Origin: Chloroflexota bacterium
Lineage (GTDB): Bacteria > Chloroflexota > Anaerolineae > SpSt-600
Assembly (NCBI GenBank): GCA_011041825.1
Contig: DRAO01000126.1
Coordinates: forward strand, 1-15,411
Length of the DNA: 15,411 nt
Direction: 5' to 3'
Shown one piece after another: positions 1-6,610 of the stretch. Numbering within the stretch: the first letter of the stretch is position 1; each line of letters begins with the position of its first letter. Under the pieces are notes generated by a model. It made no database searches. It saw only the letters and a program-made list of their open reading frames with translations, and was not told the DNA's origin. The position numbers and the translations under genes were made by a program.

Positions 1-3
1 CAA

Positions 4-31
4 TTTTTCAACACCCTAGTGGGTTGAAAAA
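4..31. repeat. Short palindrome at left edge (R1, doubtful family member)
   Basis: The arms TTTTTCAAC (4-12) and GTTGAAAAA (23-31) are exact reverse complements, and two more C-G pairs form if A13 is bulged out. It resembles the hairpins at 77-119 and 167-209 in having a T-rich outer arm and a C/G-rich tip. It would lie in the opposite orientation, with GGAG next to the arm on the minus strand. A related half-sequence, TTTTTCGACACCCTCC, occurs without a partner arm near 133-148. The stem is shorter than in the other copies, so membership is tentative. Confidence 0.45.
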
Positions 32-76
32 CTCCGGGGTTGAAATCAATTCCGCAAGCTAAGCATAGAAAAAGGG

Positions 77-119
77 GTGTTTTCTCGTGCGGCGCCTTCA
101 CCCCCGCACGAGAAAACAC
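77..119. repeat. Intergenic palindromic repeat R2
   Basis: A 16-base arm (77-92, GTGTTTTCTCGTGCGG) is exactly complementary to 104-119, with an 11-base loop. A purine-rich AAAGGGG precedes it and TTCAA follows, as in other family copies. Read on the minus strand, downstream of the dehydrogenase gene, the hairpin is followed by CCCCTTTTT, so it could work as a weak intrinsic terminator. The arm differs from R5 and R7 but the pairing is kept. Confidence 0.8.
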
Positions 120-166
120 TTCAAAAAATGCTTTTTCGACACCCTCCTCCACCCCCACAAAAGGGG

Positions 167-209
167 AGGTGTTTTCGTTCGGTGGGTTCGCCACCGAACG
201 AAAACACCT
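167..209. repeat. Intergenic palindromic repeat R3
   Basis: The 19-base arms at 167-185 and 191-209 are exactly complementary, with loop GTTCG. The hairpin lies 15 bases beyond the dehydrogenase stop codon at 225-227. The left flank CACAAAAGGGG closely matches the flank of the distant copy R5 (CACAAAAGGAGGGG). On the minus strand the hairpin is followed by CCCCTTTT, so it may end the cupin-transporter-dehydrogenase transcript, but the T run is short. Confidence 0.85.
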
Positions 210-224
210 TTCAGGGGGCCATTG

Positions 225-1379
225 CTACATCTTTATCATAATCTTGCCATCTTCCCGCTTGGTGGCCTTCTCCAGGGCGTCGAGGGCCTTATCCAGCGGG
301 AAGCGGGAGGTGATGATGGGGGTCATATCCACCAGCCCCGCAGCCATCAACCGGATGACGCTGGGGAAGATGGCGTGGCCGGAGTGCCCCTGAGCACCGA
401 AGACCTGGGAGCGGCGCACCTGAAGGGCTTCCAGGTACATAGGCACTCGCTGGGCTGCCCGGCCAATCTGAACGATTTTGCCGTTGATGGCCAGGGACTT
501 CTCCATCTCGAGCACAGTCTTGTGAGGAGCGCCGGCTGCCTCGATGTGCATATCAGCCCCTTCGCCATTGGTGAGCTCCATCACCACCTCGTGAGGCGTC
601 ACTTCGAGGGGGTTGTACACGTAATCGGCACCCAGCTTCTTCGCCAGCTTGCGGCGCACCTCCGATAGCTCGAAAGCGATGACCTTAGCCGCACCAGCGG
701 CTTTGGAGAGGGCAATGGCTGCCAGGCCGATGGGGCCGGTCCCGTACACCACCACGTATGCCCCGGGGCGGAACCCACCTCCCCGCTCAAAGATGCCGTT
801 GTAGGCCACGCTGGTTGGCTCCACCAGCGCCCCGGCTTCAAAGGCTTTCTCTTCGTCGCCATAGCGCTCGGCAATGGCGTCAATCTTCCAGCAATACTTG
901 GCTCCCACCACAATGTATTCGGCCATAGCCCCCGGGATGGTGAAGCCGATTTCCTCCAGGTTCACACAGTGGTTGGGGAACCCATTGCGGCAGGGGGTAC
1001 AATAGCCGCACCATATCATCTCCTCGGAGGTGACCATATCCCCGGGCTTGAGGTATTTGACATTCTCGCCCACTTCCTCCACGACGCCTGAGAATTCATG
1101 GCCAATGATGGTGGGGAATTTGGTGAGGCCGGGGTAAAGGATGTAGCCTTCATCGTCGGTCTCGTAGAAGTGGATGTCAGAGCCGCAGATGCCACAGGCT
1201 TTCACCCGGATGAGCACATCGTCGGGGCCGGGCTTGGGGTCTTCTACCTCTTTGATCTCCAGCTTGGGATGGCGCCATATGCTGGAACCGGTGATGGCTT
1301 TGCCTGTGGTCTTCTCAAATTCGGATACCTTGTAATCCGGACGAGGTTCCCATTTGGCGGAAAGCATTAGCCCTTTCAT
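225..1379 (-). CDS. Zinc-dependent medium-chain dehydrogenase, scyllo-inosose 3-dehydrogenase-like
   Basis: A cytosolic NAD(P)-dependent polyol or ketose dehydrogenase of 384 residues. The GroES-like half carries a catalytic zinc site (C65 in GICGSD, H94-E95 in GHEFSG, and probably E187 in LVEPTS) and a structural zinc site of four cysteines (C124, C127, C130, C138). The Rossmann fold follows with GTGPIG at 213-218. The N-terminal extension (AKWEPRP) and the segments DEEGYILYPGLTKFPTIIGHEFSG and QGHSGHAIFPSVIRLMAAG recall, from memory, Thermotoga TM0412, a scyllo-inosose 3-dehydrogenase of myo-inositol breakdown. The exact substrate is an inference. The start is well set by GAGGAGGGTGAGAG before ATG. 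It is the last gene of a minus-strand group after a cupin and an MFS transporter, separated from the transporter by palindrome R4. A sorbitol- or threonine-type dehydrogenase is the main alternative. Confidence 0.85.
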   Translation of the reverse strand: MKGLMLSAKWEPRPDYKVSEFEKTTGKAITGSSIWRHPKLEIKEVEDPKPGPDDVLIRVKACGICGSDIHFYETDDEGYILYPGLTKFPTIIGHEFSGVVEEVGENVKYLKPGDMVTSEEMIWCGYCTPCRNGFPNHCVNLEEIGFTIPGAMAEYIVVGAKYCWKIDAIAERYGDEEKAFEAGALVEPTSVAYNGIFERGGGFRPGAYVVVYGTGPIGLAAIALSKAAGAAKVIAFELSEVRRKLAKKLGADYVYNPLEVTPHEVVMELTNGEGADMHIEAAGAPHKTVLEMEKSLAINGKIVQIGRAAQRVPMYLEALQVRRSQVFGAQGHSGHAIFPSVIRLMAAGLVDMTPIITSRFPLDKALDALEKATKREDGKIMIKM

Positions 1380-1410
1380 CTCTCACCCTCCTCAGTAAGG
1401 ATGGTTTGTT

Positions 1411-1447
1411 TATCTTTCGACGATGGTGGAGCCACCGTCAAAAGATA
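1411..1447. repeat. Degenerate palindromic repeat R4 between transporter and dehydrogenase
   Basis: The left side TATCTTTCGACGATGGTGG and right side CCACCGTCAAAAGATA pair imperfectly; the left arm has about three extra bases and one C/A mismatch. The tip and the GACGG core match R5 and R7, and the right flank GCTTTC matches their CTTTCC. It occupies most of the 81-base gap between the MFS gene (ending at 1461) and the dehydrogenase start (1379). It could reduce read-through or stabilise the upstream mRNA. Confidence 0.7.
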
Positions 1448-1460
1448 GCTTTCAGAGGTT

Positions 1461-2684
1461 TTATTCCCTCACCAGCGCTATTATCAGCATTAAAGCCACA
1501 ATCACTCCTATCAGATTGGCCTCTAGAGGGCCTCGGATACCCCATAGGTCGTAGAGCAAGCCTCCGATGTAGGGGGCCGGGAAGGAGAAAATCCCCCTGA
1601 AGGCAGCCATTTTCCCCATTGCCTCGGCCCTCTCGTCTGAAGGGACACGGTGGGCCAGGAAAGTGAGCATCGCTGGAACCCAGGTAGCTGCTACGAGAGC
1701 CCATCCTACCTGAAGTATCAGGAAGGCCCGGAAGGAGGTGGAGGTAATCCAGCCCACAACTACGGCTATGCCGAGCACTTCAGATGCAATGAGGAACACC
1801 TTGGCTCCGAGAGTGTCCACCAGCTTTCCTATGGGCATCTGCGAGATTGCCCAAACTCCTGAGAGAACGCTGGACATAAGCCCTAATTGGGCCAGGCTGA
1901 ACCCATAGGTTTTGTGAAGCATCCCATAGAGGATGCCTGCCCCCAGACCCCACACAAAGGCATCTACCGCAGTAGCAATGTAGAAGCCCTTGAGGTCGGA
2001 AGGGGGTATCATTGTCCGCTTGAAGATGTCCCTCCACAGGGTTCTGAATTCTGCCAGATGTACAGAGGGGTTTGGGGAGGGAACTTTCACGGCGGAGCTG
2101 TTGTTCAAAGTCTCCTGTAGGAAACGCAGCACCAGCACCAGGGCCACACATTCCAGAGCTATGCCTATGATGAAGAGGGGGGTAAAGCCCCATTTTTCGG
2201 CGATGAAACCACCTATCACCGGGGCGAAGATGCCGGGGACGATGAAGGCCATCATCACGGCACTGTAGGCCGTCCCAAGGGCCTTTCTCTCAACAGATTC
2301 CGCCGTCATCGAATCCCGAGCTGGCTTGGAGATGCCTATGAGCCCGAGGGCAATCGTCGCCGGGAGGAGGGGCCACCACGTCCCTATCTGGTCGGCGAAG
2401 ATGCAGAAGACAAGGGAGATGATGGCCATCAGATTAGCCACCGCCACGAAAGGCTTACGGCCCTGGCGGTCGGAAAACCACCCGCTCAGGGGTTGGATGA
2501 TGGCAGTGATAAGACCCCTACGCCCGGCCAACCCCTCTAAGAAGCCCAGCACCGGCATCGAAGCGCCTAAGCTGAGCACAAAGGGTTGCCATACAGCCCG
2601 TACCATATTGAATCGCATCCCTCCCAGGAAGGAGGTAGCGATGAGGATGCCCAGGTTGTGGAGGCTGTTGTGCTCTTTCTTCAT
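1461..2684 (-). CDS. Major facilitator superfamily transporter
   Basis: A 407-residue inner-membrane transporter with about twelve hydrophobic helices, the usual MFS size. The loop between helices 2 and 3 carries MFS motif A, GWFSDRQGRKP (68-78). The N-terminus is short and polar, and a charged cytosolic loop separates the two halves (about residues 195-220). The start ATG overlaps the cupin stop codon in a TGATG junction with GAGG five bases upstream, so translation is probably coupled. The neighbours suggest uptake or export of the compound handled by the cupin and the dehydrogenase, perhaps a sugar or cyclitol; the sequence alone does not show the substrate. A drug-efflux role cannot be excluded. 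Confidence 0.88.
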   Translation of the reverse strand: MKKEHNSLHNLGILIATSFLGGMRFNMVRAVWQPFVLSLGASMPVLGFLEGLAGRRGLITAIIQPLSGWFSDRQGRKPFVAVANLMAIISLVFCIFADQIGTWWPLLPATIALGLIGISKPARDSMTAESVERKALGTAYSAVMMAFIVPGIFAPVIGGFIAEKWGFTPLFIIGIALECVALVLVLRFLQETLNNSSAVKVPSPNPSVHLAEFRTLWRDIFKRTMIPPSDLKGFYIATAVDAFVWGLGAGILYGMLHKTYGFSLAQLGLMSSVLSGVWAISQMPIGKLVDTLGAKVFLIASEVLGIAVVVGWITSTSFRAFLILQVGWALVAATWVPAMLTFLAHRVPSDERAEAMGKMAAFRGIFSFPAPYIGGLLYDLWGIRGPLEANLIGVIVALMLIIALVRE

Positions 2685-3031
2685 CAGGGCCTCGTATCAC
2701 CCTTCAGAGGGATTATGCAGATGAATCGAAAGACCTCATCTCCCCCGTTGATGAACTGGTGCTCCACCCCAGGGGGAATGAAGATGAAATCACCTTCCTT
2801 GACAAGGGCTTCTTCATCCGCAACTTTCACCGTCCCTTGCCCGGCTAACACAAAGACCTCGTGCTCCCAGTCGTGGTTATGGAGCGGGATTACCGCCCCG
2901 GGTTCCATCTCAAAGATACGGAAGGAGAAGTTCGGGGCTCCCTCTTTCTTGCCTATGAGCCATCGCACAGTGACCCCTGAAATGCCTTCTATCTTCTCGG
3001 CAGGAACCTCCGTGTAATGGCATATAAACAT
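2684..3031 (-). CDS. Small single-domain cupin protein
   Basis: A 115-residue cytosolic protein with both cupin motifs. Motif 1 runs from G45 through H51 and H53 to E58; motif 2 is G80, P86, G88, H91, N95 and matches the pattern G(X)5PXG(X)2H(X)3N. The metal ligands H51, H53, E58 and H91 are all present. The start at 3031 is chosen because GGAGGAG lies five bases before this ATG. An upstream in-frame ATG at 3106 falls inside the -35 box of the promoter, so it cannot be the start. It is the first gene of the unit. Small cupins of this type can be sugar isomerases, epimerases, dioxygenases or ligand sensors; its place before a transporter and a dehydrogenase favours a role in the same catabolic route. 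The reaction is unknown. Confidence 0.87.
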   Translation of the reverse strand: MFICHYTEVPAEKIEGISGVTVRWLIGKKEGAPNFSFRIFEMEPGAVIPLHNHDWEHEVFVLAGQGTVKVADEEALVKEGDFIFIPPGVEHQFINGGDEVFRFICIIPLKGDTRP

Positions 3032-3077
3032 AGCGACTCCTCCAAAAGCCATATCTTGCCGCAATTTCCGTAGAAGC

Positions 3078-3106
3078 ATTATAGAAGCAAATGGAGTTAA
3101 TGTCAA
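3078..3106 (-). promoter_or_regulatory. Exact consensus sigma70-type promoter of the cupin-transporter-dehydrogenase unit
   Basis: On the minus strand, TTGACA (3106-3101) and TATAAT (3083-3078) are separated by exactly 17 bases. Both boxes match the housekeeping sigma factor consensus at all twelve positions. Transcription should begin near 3071, giving a leader of about 40 bases before the ATG at 3031. Confidence 0.88.
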
Positions 3107-3124
3107 CTATATCTGGGAAAGTGG

Positions 3125-3153
3125 TTGCGCAAGGGGAACGTTGGTGGTATACT
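3125..3153 (+). promoter_or_regulatory. Sigma70-type promoter of the six-gene signalling operon
   Basis: TTGCGC (3125-3130) and TATACT (3148-3153) are 17 bases apart. Transcription would start near 3160, giving a leader of roughly 27 bases that contains AGAGGTGGT ahead of the ATG at 3187. It diverges from the cupin promoter, with 18 bases between the two -35 boxes, so one bound regulator could reach both. Confidence 0.7.
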
Positions 3154-3186
3154 TAAGGAAAAAGTATCAAGAGGTGGTCTTGAGAT

Positions 3187-4005
3187 ATGTCAGATGAGCA
3201 TCTGGATCGGGAAGTAATGGATTTATTGGACTCCCTAGAGGGACGTCTCTTGGAGCTCCGGAGGGCATTGAGGACGGGTGAAATATCCAATGAGGAAGCT
3301 TTCATCACCCTTAGCGAAGCGGCCAGAATCCTGGGAATAAAGGGGGAAAGCAAGCTCCCTCTCTCGGTGCGCAGGGAGTTGGCCGCTTTTGCAGACATAA
3401 TGGAACGGGAGAAGGCCGGATTGTTCAAGTTCCTAAAGGAAATAGGCACTGTGCTGGCGGATACAGCCATTGAAATTGGCTCCTTGTTGAAATTGGTGGA
3501 AGACCTGCCCCCGGAGACCAGGGAAGGATTGCAGGCGCTCAGGGATTCCCTGGATAGGGGGGTAAGAGACCTGAAGAGATTGCTAATGTGGGTGCAGCCG
3601 GTGGGTGACCTTGTAAAGATGGGGCTTAGGGAGGGCATCACGTATTTTGTGGAGCACTCTTTCTCCGGGCTGCCGGTTAATGTTAAGGTTAACCTTCAGG
3701 GAGTGCCCGAGAAACTGCCAACTATCCTGACGCTAACCCTTTTCCGCATCATTCAGGAAGCCCTTCTGTATTCCTACCGGGATGCGGAGGCTTCCAACAT
3801 CGAGATAAACTTTGCGTTTGAACCTCAAACCCTTGTCTTCACCATCCTTAACGACGGTGCTCCCTTTGACGAGAAGAAACCTGAGGCATTCTCCGGATTA
3901 ATCGTAATGCTGGAACAAGCCCGCTGGTTGGGCGGAGAGTTGCGCTTCTACAGCGGCGAAAAAGCTATGAACAAAATAGAAATCCGCATCCCTTTTGCCC
4001 TCTAG
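3187..4005 (+). CDS. Degenerate histidine kinase-like protein (predicted pseudokinase)
   Basis: A 272-residue protein without membrane helices whose second half lines up by eye with the intact kinase at 4731-5792. LFRIIQEALLYSYRDAEAS (185-203) matches that kinase's LFRAIQELLNNVNKHANAS. All catalytic positions are changed: the phospho-accepting His-Asp pair is Lys84-Glu85, the ATP-site Asn of the N box is Tyr195, the G1 Asp is Asn222 (NDGAPFD instead of DNGIGFD), and no GKGT loop is seen. The helical part at 70-140 still resembles the dimerisation domain. It is therefore likely a regulator, scaffold or heterodimer partner and not an enzyme. It is the first gene of the operon, 28 bases before the response regulator. 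AGAGGTGGT lies ahead of the ATG. A structurally related but unrelated ATPase-fold sensor is the alternative. Confidence 0.82.
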   Translation: MSDEHLDREVMDLLDSLEGRLLELRRALRTGEISNEEAFITLSEAARILGIKGESKLPLSVRRELAAFADIMEREKAGLFKFLKEIGTVLADTAIEIGSLLKLVEDLPPETREGLQALRDSLDRGVRDLKRLLMWVQPVGDLVKMGLREGITYFVEHSFSGLPVNVKVNLQGVPEKLPTILTLTLFRIIQEALLYSYRDAEASNIEINFAFEPQTLVFTILNDGAPFDEKKPEAFSGLIVMLEQARWLGGELRFYSGEKAMNKIEIRIPFAL

Positions 4006-4033
4006 TGGCCTCGCACTCCTCACGGAGGAGGCG

Positions 4034-4726
4034 ATGAAGATAAAGGTAATGCTGGTTGATGACCATCCCTTTTACCGCCAGGGGCTCAGATATGTTATAG
4101 AAGCAGAAGAAGATATGGAAGTGGTTGCCGAGGCGGGCGATGGTAAAGAGGCGCTTAAGCTGGCCAAGCAGTACAAGCCTAGTGTAGCTATCGTTGATAT
4201 AAACCTCCCTTCCCTTGATGGCCTTCAGGTCACCAGGGCGCTAAAGGTCATCAACCCTGACACCGGAGTCATCGTCATCACCGCCTTTGACGCCGAAGAC
4301 CAGCTTTTCCATGCCTTACGGGCTGGGGCGGCTGCTTATTTCTACAAAGATGTCAGCCCTGAAGAGATGGTAAGGGCCATCCGGATGGTGGCTCAAGGCC
4401 ATTACGTAATAGGCGATAAAGTTATGGGAAAGCCCGAAGTCGCCTCTTGGCTGCTGAAGCAGTTCGAGAGGCTGGCGGCTGAATTGGGCGGGGAATCCGA
4501 TAGCCTTTTTAAACCTCTCTCGCCCCGGGAGATGGAAATCCTCCACTATGTGGCCCGGGGATATAGCAACAAGGAGATTTCCTACACCCTTAAGATCAGC
4601 GAACAGACGGTGAAAAACCACCTTTCCTCCATCCTCCGCAAGCTGGCCGTCAACGACCGCACTCAGGCAGTCCTCTATGCTATCCGCAGGGGATGGATAA
4701 GGCTCGAAGATATCAGGGGGAGATGA
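4034..4726 (+). CDS. NarL/FixJ-family response regulator
   Basis: A cytosolic two-component transcription regulator of 230 residues. The receiver domain (1-120) has the acidic pair D9-D10, phospho-acceptor D55 (AIVDINLPS), T83 and K105, all as expected. The LuxR-type helix-turn-helix lies at about 162-226, with LSPREMEIL and SEQTVKNHLSSILRKL. The linker between the two (about 125-160) is somewhat long. The start at 4034 follows GGAGGAGG by a few bases; an in-frame ATG at 3995 would overlap the upstream gene and add 13 residues not seen in the family. It lies between a predicted pseudokinase and an intact DegS-like kinase, four bases before the latter, so that kinase is its probable partner. 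Its targets cannot be told from this window. Confidence 0.95.
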   Translation: MKIKVMLVDDHPFYRQGLRYVIEAEEDMEVVAEAGDGKEALKLAKQYKPSVAIVDINLPSLDGLQVTRALKVINPDTGVIVITAFDAEDQLFHALRAGAAAYFYKDVSPEEMVRAIRMVAQGHYVIGDKVMGKPEVASWLLKQFERLAAELGGESDSLFKPLSPREMEILHYVARGYSNKEISYTLKISEQTVKNHLSSILRKLAVNDRTQAVLYAIRRGWIRLEDIRGR

Positions 4727-4730
4727 AGTT

Positions 4731-5792
4731 ATGGATACAGGTGTCCTCTGGCAGGATTTCCAGAAACTCTTGGAGGACAGTGCCCGGGAGTATGAGCAGG
4801 TCCAGAAAGAACTGAAGGAGATGGACATCCTGCTGCGCCAGAGTATGGCCGAGGTGGATAAGCTCACCCGGCAGAACACTCAGCTGATGGGGAAGATACG
4901 GCAAATGGAGGCCAATCTGGATAGCTATCCCCCTCGGGTTATCCATAATACCTACAAACAAGCCCAAGCCGTGCAGATGAGGCTCTTTATGATGAGGGGG
5001 CAGATGGAGCAGCTCCAGGCCAAGCAGCAGGGTATGGAGCGCTATGCCAGGCATCTGCGCAGGCTTATGGAGCTGGGCGAGCAGCTTCGTACCAAAGGGC
5101 TTCCCTCGGCTCCTGTGCCGAAGATGCTCACCGGTGAGATGATGATCCGCATAATCGAAGCCCGTGAGAAAGAGAGGCGGGCTCTGGCCCGTCAGATGCA
5201 CGATGGCCCTGCTCAGGCCTTGACCAACCTCATCCTTCAGGCCGAAATCTGCGAGAAACTCTTCAGCAGAGATAGGGCAAAGGCCCGGGAGGAACTCGAA
5301 AACCTCAAGCGGGCGGCCAATGAGACCTTCCAGCAAGTGCGCAGCTTCATCTTCAACCTCCGCCCGATGATGCTCGATGACCTGGGCCTCATCCCCACCC
5401 TCCGCCGTTATGCTCAGGAGTTTGAAAACAAAAGCGGCATAAAAACCCTGTTCACCCTGACCGGTAAAGAACGCAAGCTCGCCTCTTACCTAGAAGTCAT
5501 CCTCTTCAGAGCCATCCAGGAGCTTCTGAATAATGTGAACAAACACGCCAATGCCTCCCAAGTGCAGATTCACATTGACATCGCCGATGATAGGGTGACG
5601 GCCATTGTGGAGGATAATGGGATAGGCTTTGACACCAAGGTGCTGTCCCCCTCTCAATCACCAACTATAGCATCTATACAGGAGAATATACAGGCCGTGG
5701 GAGGCCAATTGCAGGTTCAAAGCAGCCTCGGCAAGGGGACCAGAGTCACCATAGAAGTACCCCTGATTGAAGAAGGACTTCCAGAGACTTGA
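4731..5792 (+). CDS. DegS-like cytosolic sensor histidine kinase
   Basis: A 353-residue soluble kinase with no membrane segment. Residues 1-120 are mostly charged helix, likely coiled coil, as in the DegS sensor domain; the segment HNTYKQAQAVQMRLFMMRGQ recalls that family. The HisKA_3 dimerisation domain carries H157 in REKERRALARQMHDGPAQ. The HATPase domain is complete: N box ELLNNVNKHA (264-273), G1 DNGIGFD (295-301) and G2 GKGT (334-337). It should phosphorylate the response regulator encoded four bases upstream. With no transmembrane or PAS domain, the signal is probably cytosolic or arrives through a protein partner; the pseudokinase and the Roadblock-like protein of the same operon are candidates. 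GGGGGAGA precedes the ATG at 4731. Confidence 0.94.
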   Translation: MDTGVLWQDFQKLLEDSAREYEQVQKELKEMDILLRQSMAEVDKLTRQNTQLMGKIRQMEANLDSYPPRVIHNTYKQAQAVQMRLFMMRGQMEQLQAKQQGMERYARHLRRLMELGEQLRTKGLPSAPVPKMLTGEMMIRIIEAREKERRALARQMHDGPAQALTNLILQAEICEKLFSRDRAKAREELENLKRAANETFQQVRSFIFNLRPMMLDDLGLIPTLRRYAQEFENKSGIKTLFTLTGKERKLASYLEVILFRAIQELLNNVNKHANASQVQIHIDIADDRVTAIVEDNGIGFDTKVLSPSQSPTIASIQENIQAVGGQLQVQSSLGKGTRVTIEVPLIEEGLPET

Positions 5793-5809
5793 CCCTTTGA
5801 GGAGGAGTT

Positions 5810-6610
5810 ATGACCCTTGAGGAATTCCTGACCAAGGCTTCCGGGTATATTCCTGCTGGTACATATTTTGCCCTCCTTAACGGAGAGGGTAACGAACTTG
5901 TCTCCACCCTTCCCCAGGAAGTTGAGCAATTGGCCCTCAAGATAATCAAGGCGAGCGCAGGGCTGTGGGATGTAGGAGACTATCAGGTCAAAAGCCTGAT
6001 AGAGGGGCGGAGGCTCTTTGTCTTCAAGATAAGCGCCCGTTGGGTGCTCGCTATGGAAAGCCCGGAGAAGGAAGGGGTCCTGCTCCATCTGGCCCGGCGG
6101 TTGCAGAATATGTTTTCAACTGTCACGGAAGAAGGGGAGAAATCCCCTGAGGTCGCTGCGGTGCCTTCTCCCCCTGAAGCAATCCCCGTCCTCCTCCCCA
6201 GCCCTGGCAAGGCAGTGGAGCTTCGGCCAGAAATCGTAGCCTTGCTCAGAGCTGTGGATGGTAGGAAGAACCTCCGACAACTGGCAAATGAGACAGGACT
6301 TGGGTTTAGGCAGCTCTGTAACCTGATAAACTCCCTCGTGGCTGAGGGCCTGATAGAATTAAAGCTGCCATCCAAGCCCAGTGTCCTGGCCTATGAACTG
6401 GCCCCTTCTTTTGCCTCGCCCGAAGCGGCCTTACCCCTGGCAGGCCCTTCATTGAAGGTCCGTACCATCATCCTTAACCTGGATACGCCCAAAACCATTC
6501 CCCAAATCTTGGAAATCCTGGGGAATGCGGGCATCGAGACCGATGCCGACGATGTTAAAAGCGTGATGAGAAACCTGGAAGCACGAGGGATTGTGAGGAA
6601 ATGCCAATGA
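5810..6610 (+). CDS. Roadblock-like / winged-helix protein of unknown function
   Basis: A 266-residue soluble protein. Residues 1-105 look like a Roadblock/LC7-type alpha-beta domain (GTYFALLNGEGNELVS, then GRRLFVFKISARWVLAM and a helix LLHLARRLQNMF); this rests on pattern only. A proline- and glutamate-rich linker covers about 106-135. Residues 136-187 fit a winged helix (VDGRKNLRQLANETGL then LINSLVAEGLIELK). Residues 215-264 may be a second one (TPKTIPQILEIL then VMRNLEARGIVRK). AGGAGGAG lies before the ATG. Its last codons overlap the start of nnr in ATGA. In bacteria, Roadblock proteins often work with small GTPases or sensor kinases; here it probably feeds into the adjacent two-component pair. 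The exact role is unknown. Confidence 0.7.
   Translation: MTLEEFLTKASGYIPAGTYFALLNGEGNELVSTLPQEVEQLALKIIKASAGLWDVGDYQVKSLIEGRRLFVFKISARWVLAMESPEKEGVLLHLARRLQNMFSTVTEEGEKSPEVAAVPSPPEAIPVLLPSPGKAVELRPEIVALLRAVDGRKNLRQLANETGLGFRQLCNLINSLVAEGLIELKLPSKPSVLAYELAPSFASPEAALPLAGPSLKVRTIILNLDTPKTIPQILEILGNAGIETDADDVKSVMRNLEARGIVRKCQ

Noticed and set aside
77..209. CRISPR array at the left edge
   Set aside because: The hairpins differ in sequence and spacing, with no regular repeat-spacer pattern and no cas genes.
87..668. Plus-strand open frame over the left repeats and the dehydrogenase end
   Set aside because: Antisense to the dehydrogenase, and its first part translates palindromes R2 and R3.
1411..1447. 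Minus-strand TTGACG inside R4 as a -35 box for the dehydrogenase
   Set aside because: No acceptable -10 box lies 16-18 bases downstream; the sequence belongs to the palindrome, and the same TTGACG occurs in R5.
3153..3641. Minus-strand open frame of 162 residues opposite the pseudokinase
   Set aside because: Serine- and arginine-rich composition typical of an antisense shadow, and it covers the plus-strand promoter.
4713..5336. Long minus-strand open frame (207 residues) opposite the histidine kinase
   Set aside because: It runs antisense to a gene with full kinase motifs, has no recognisable domain and no convincing ribosome site.
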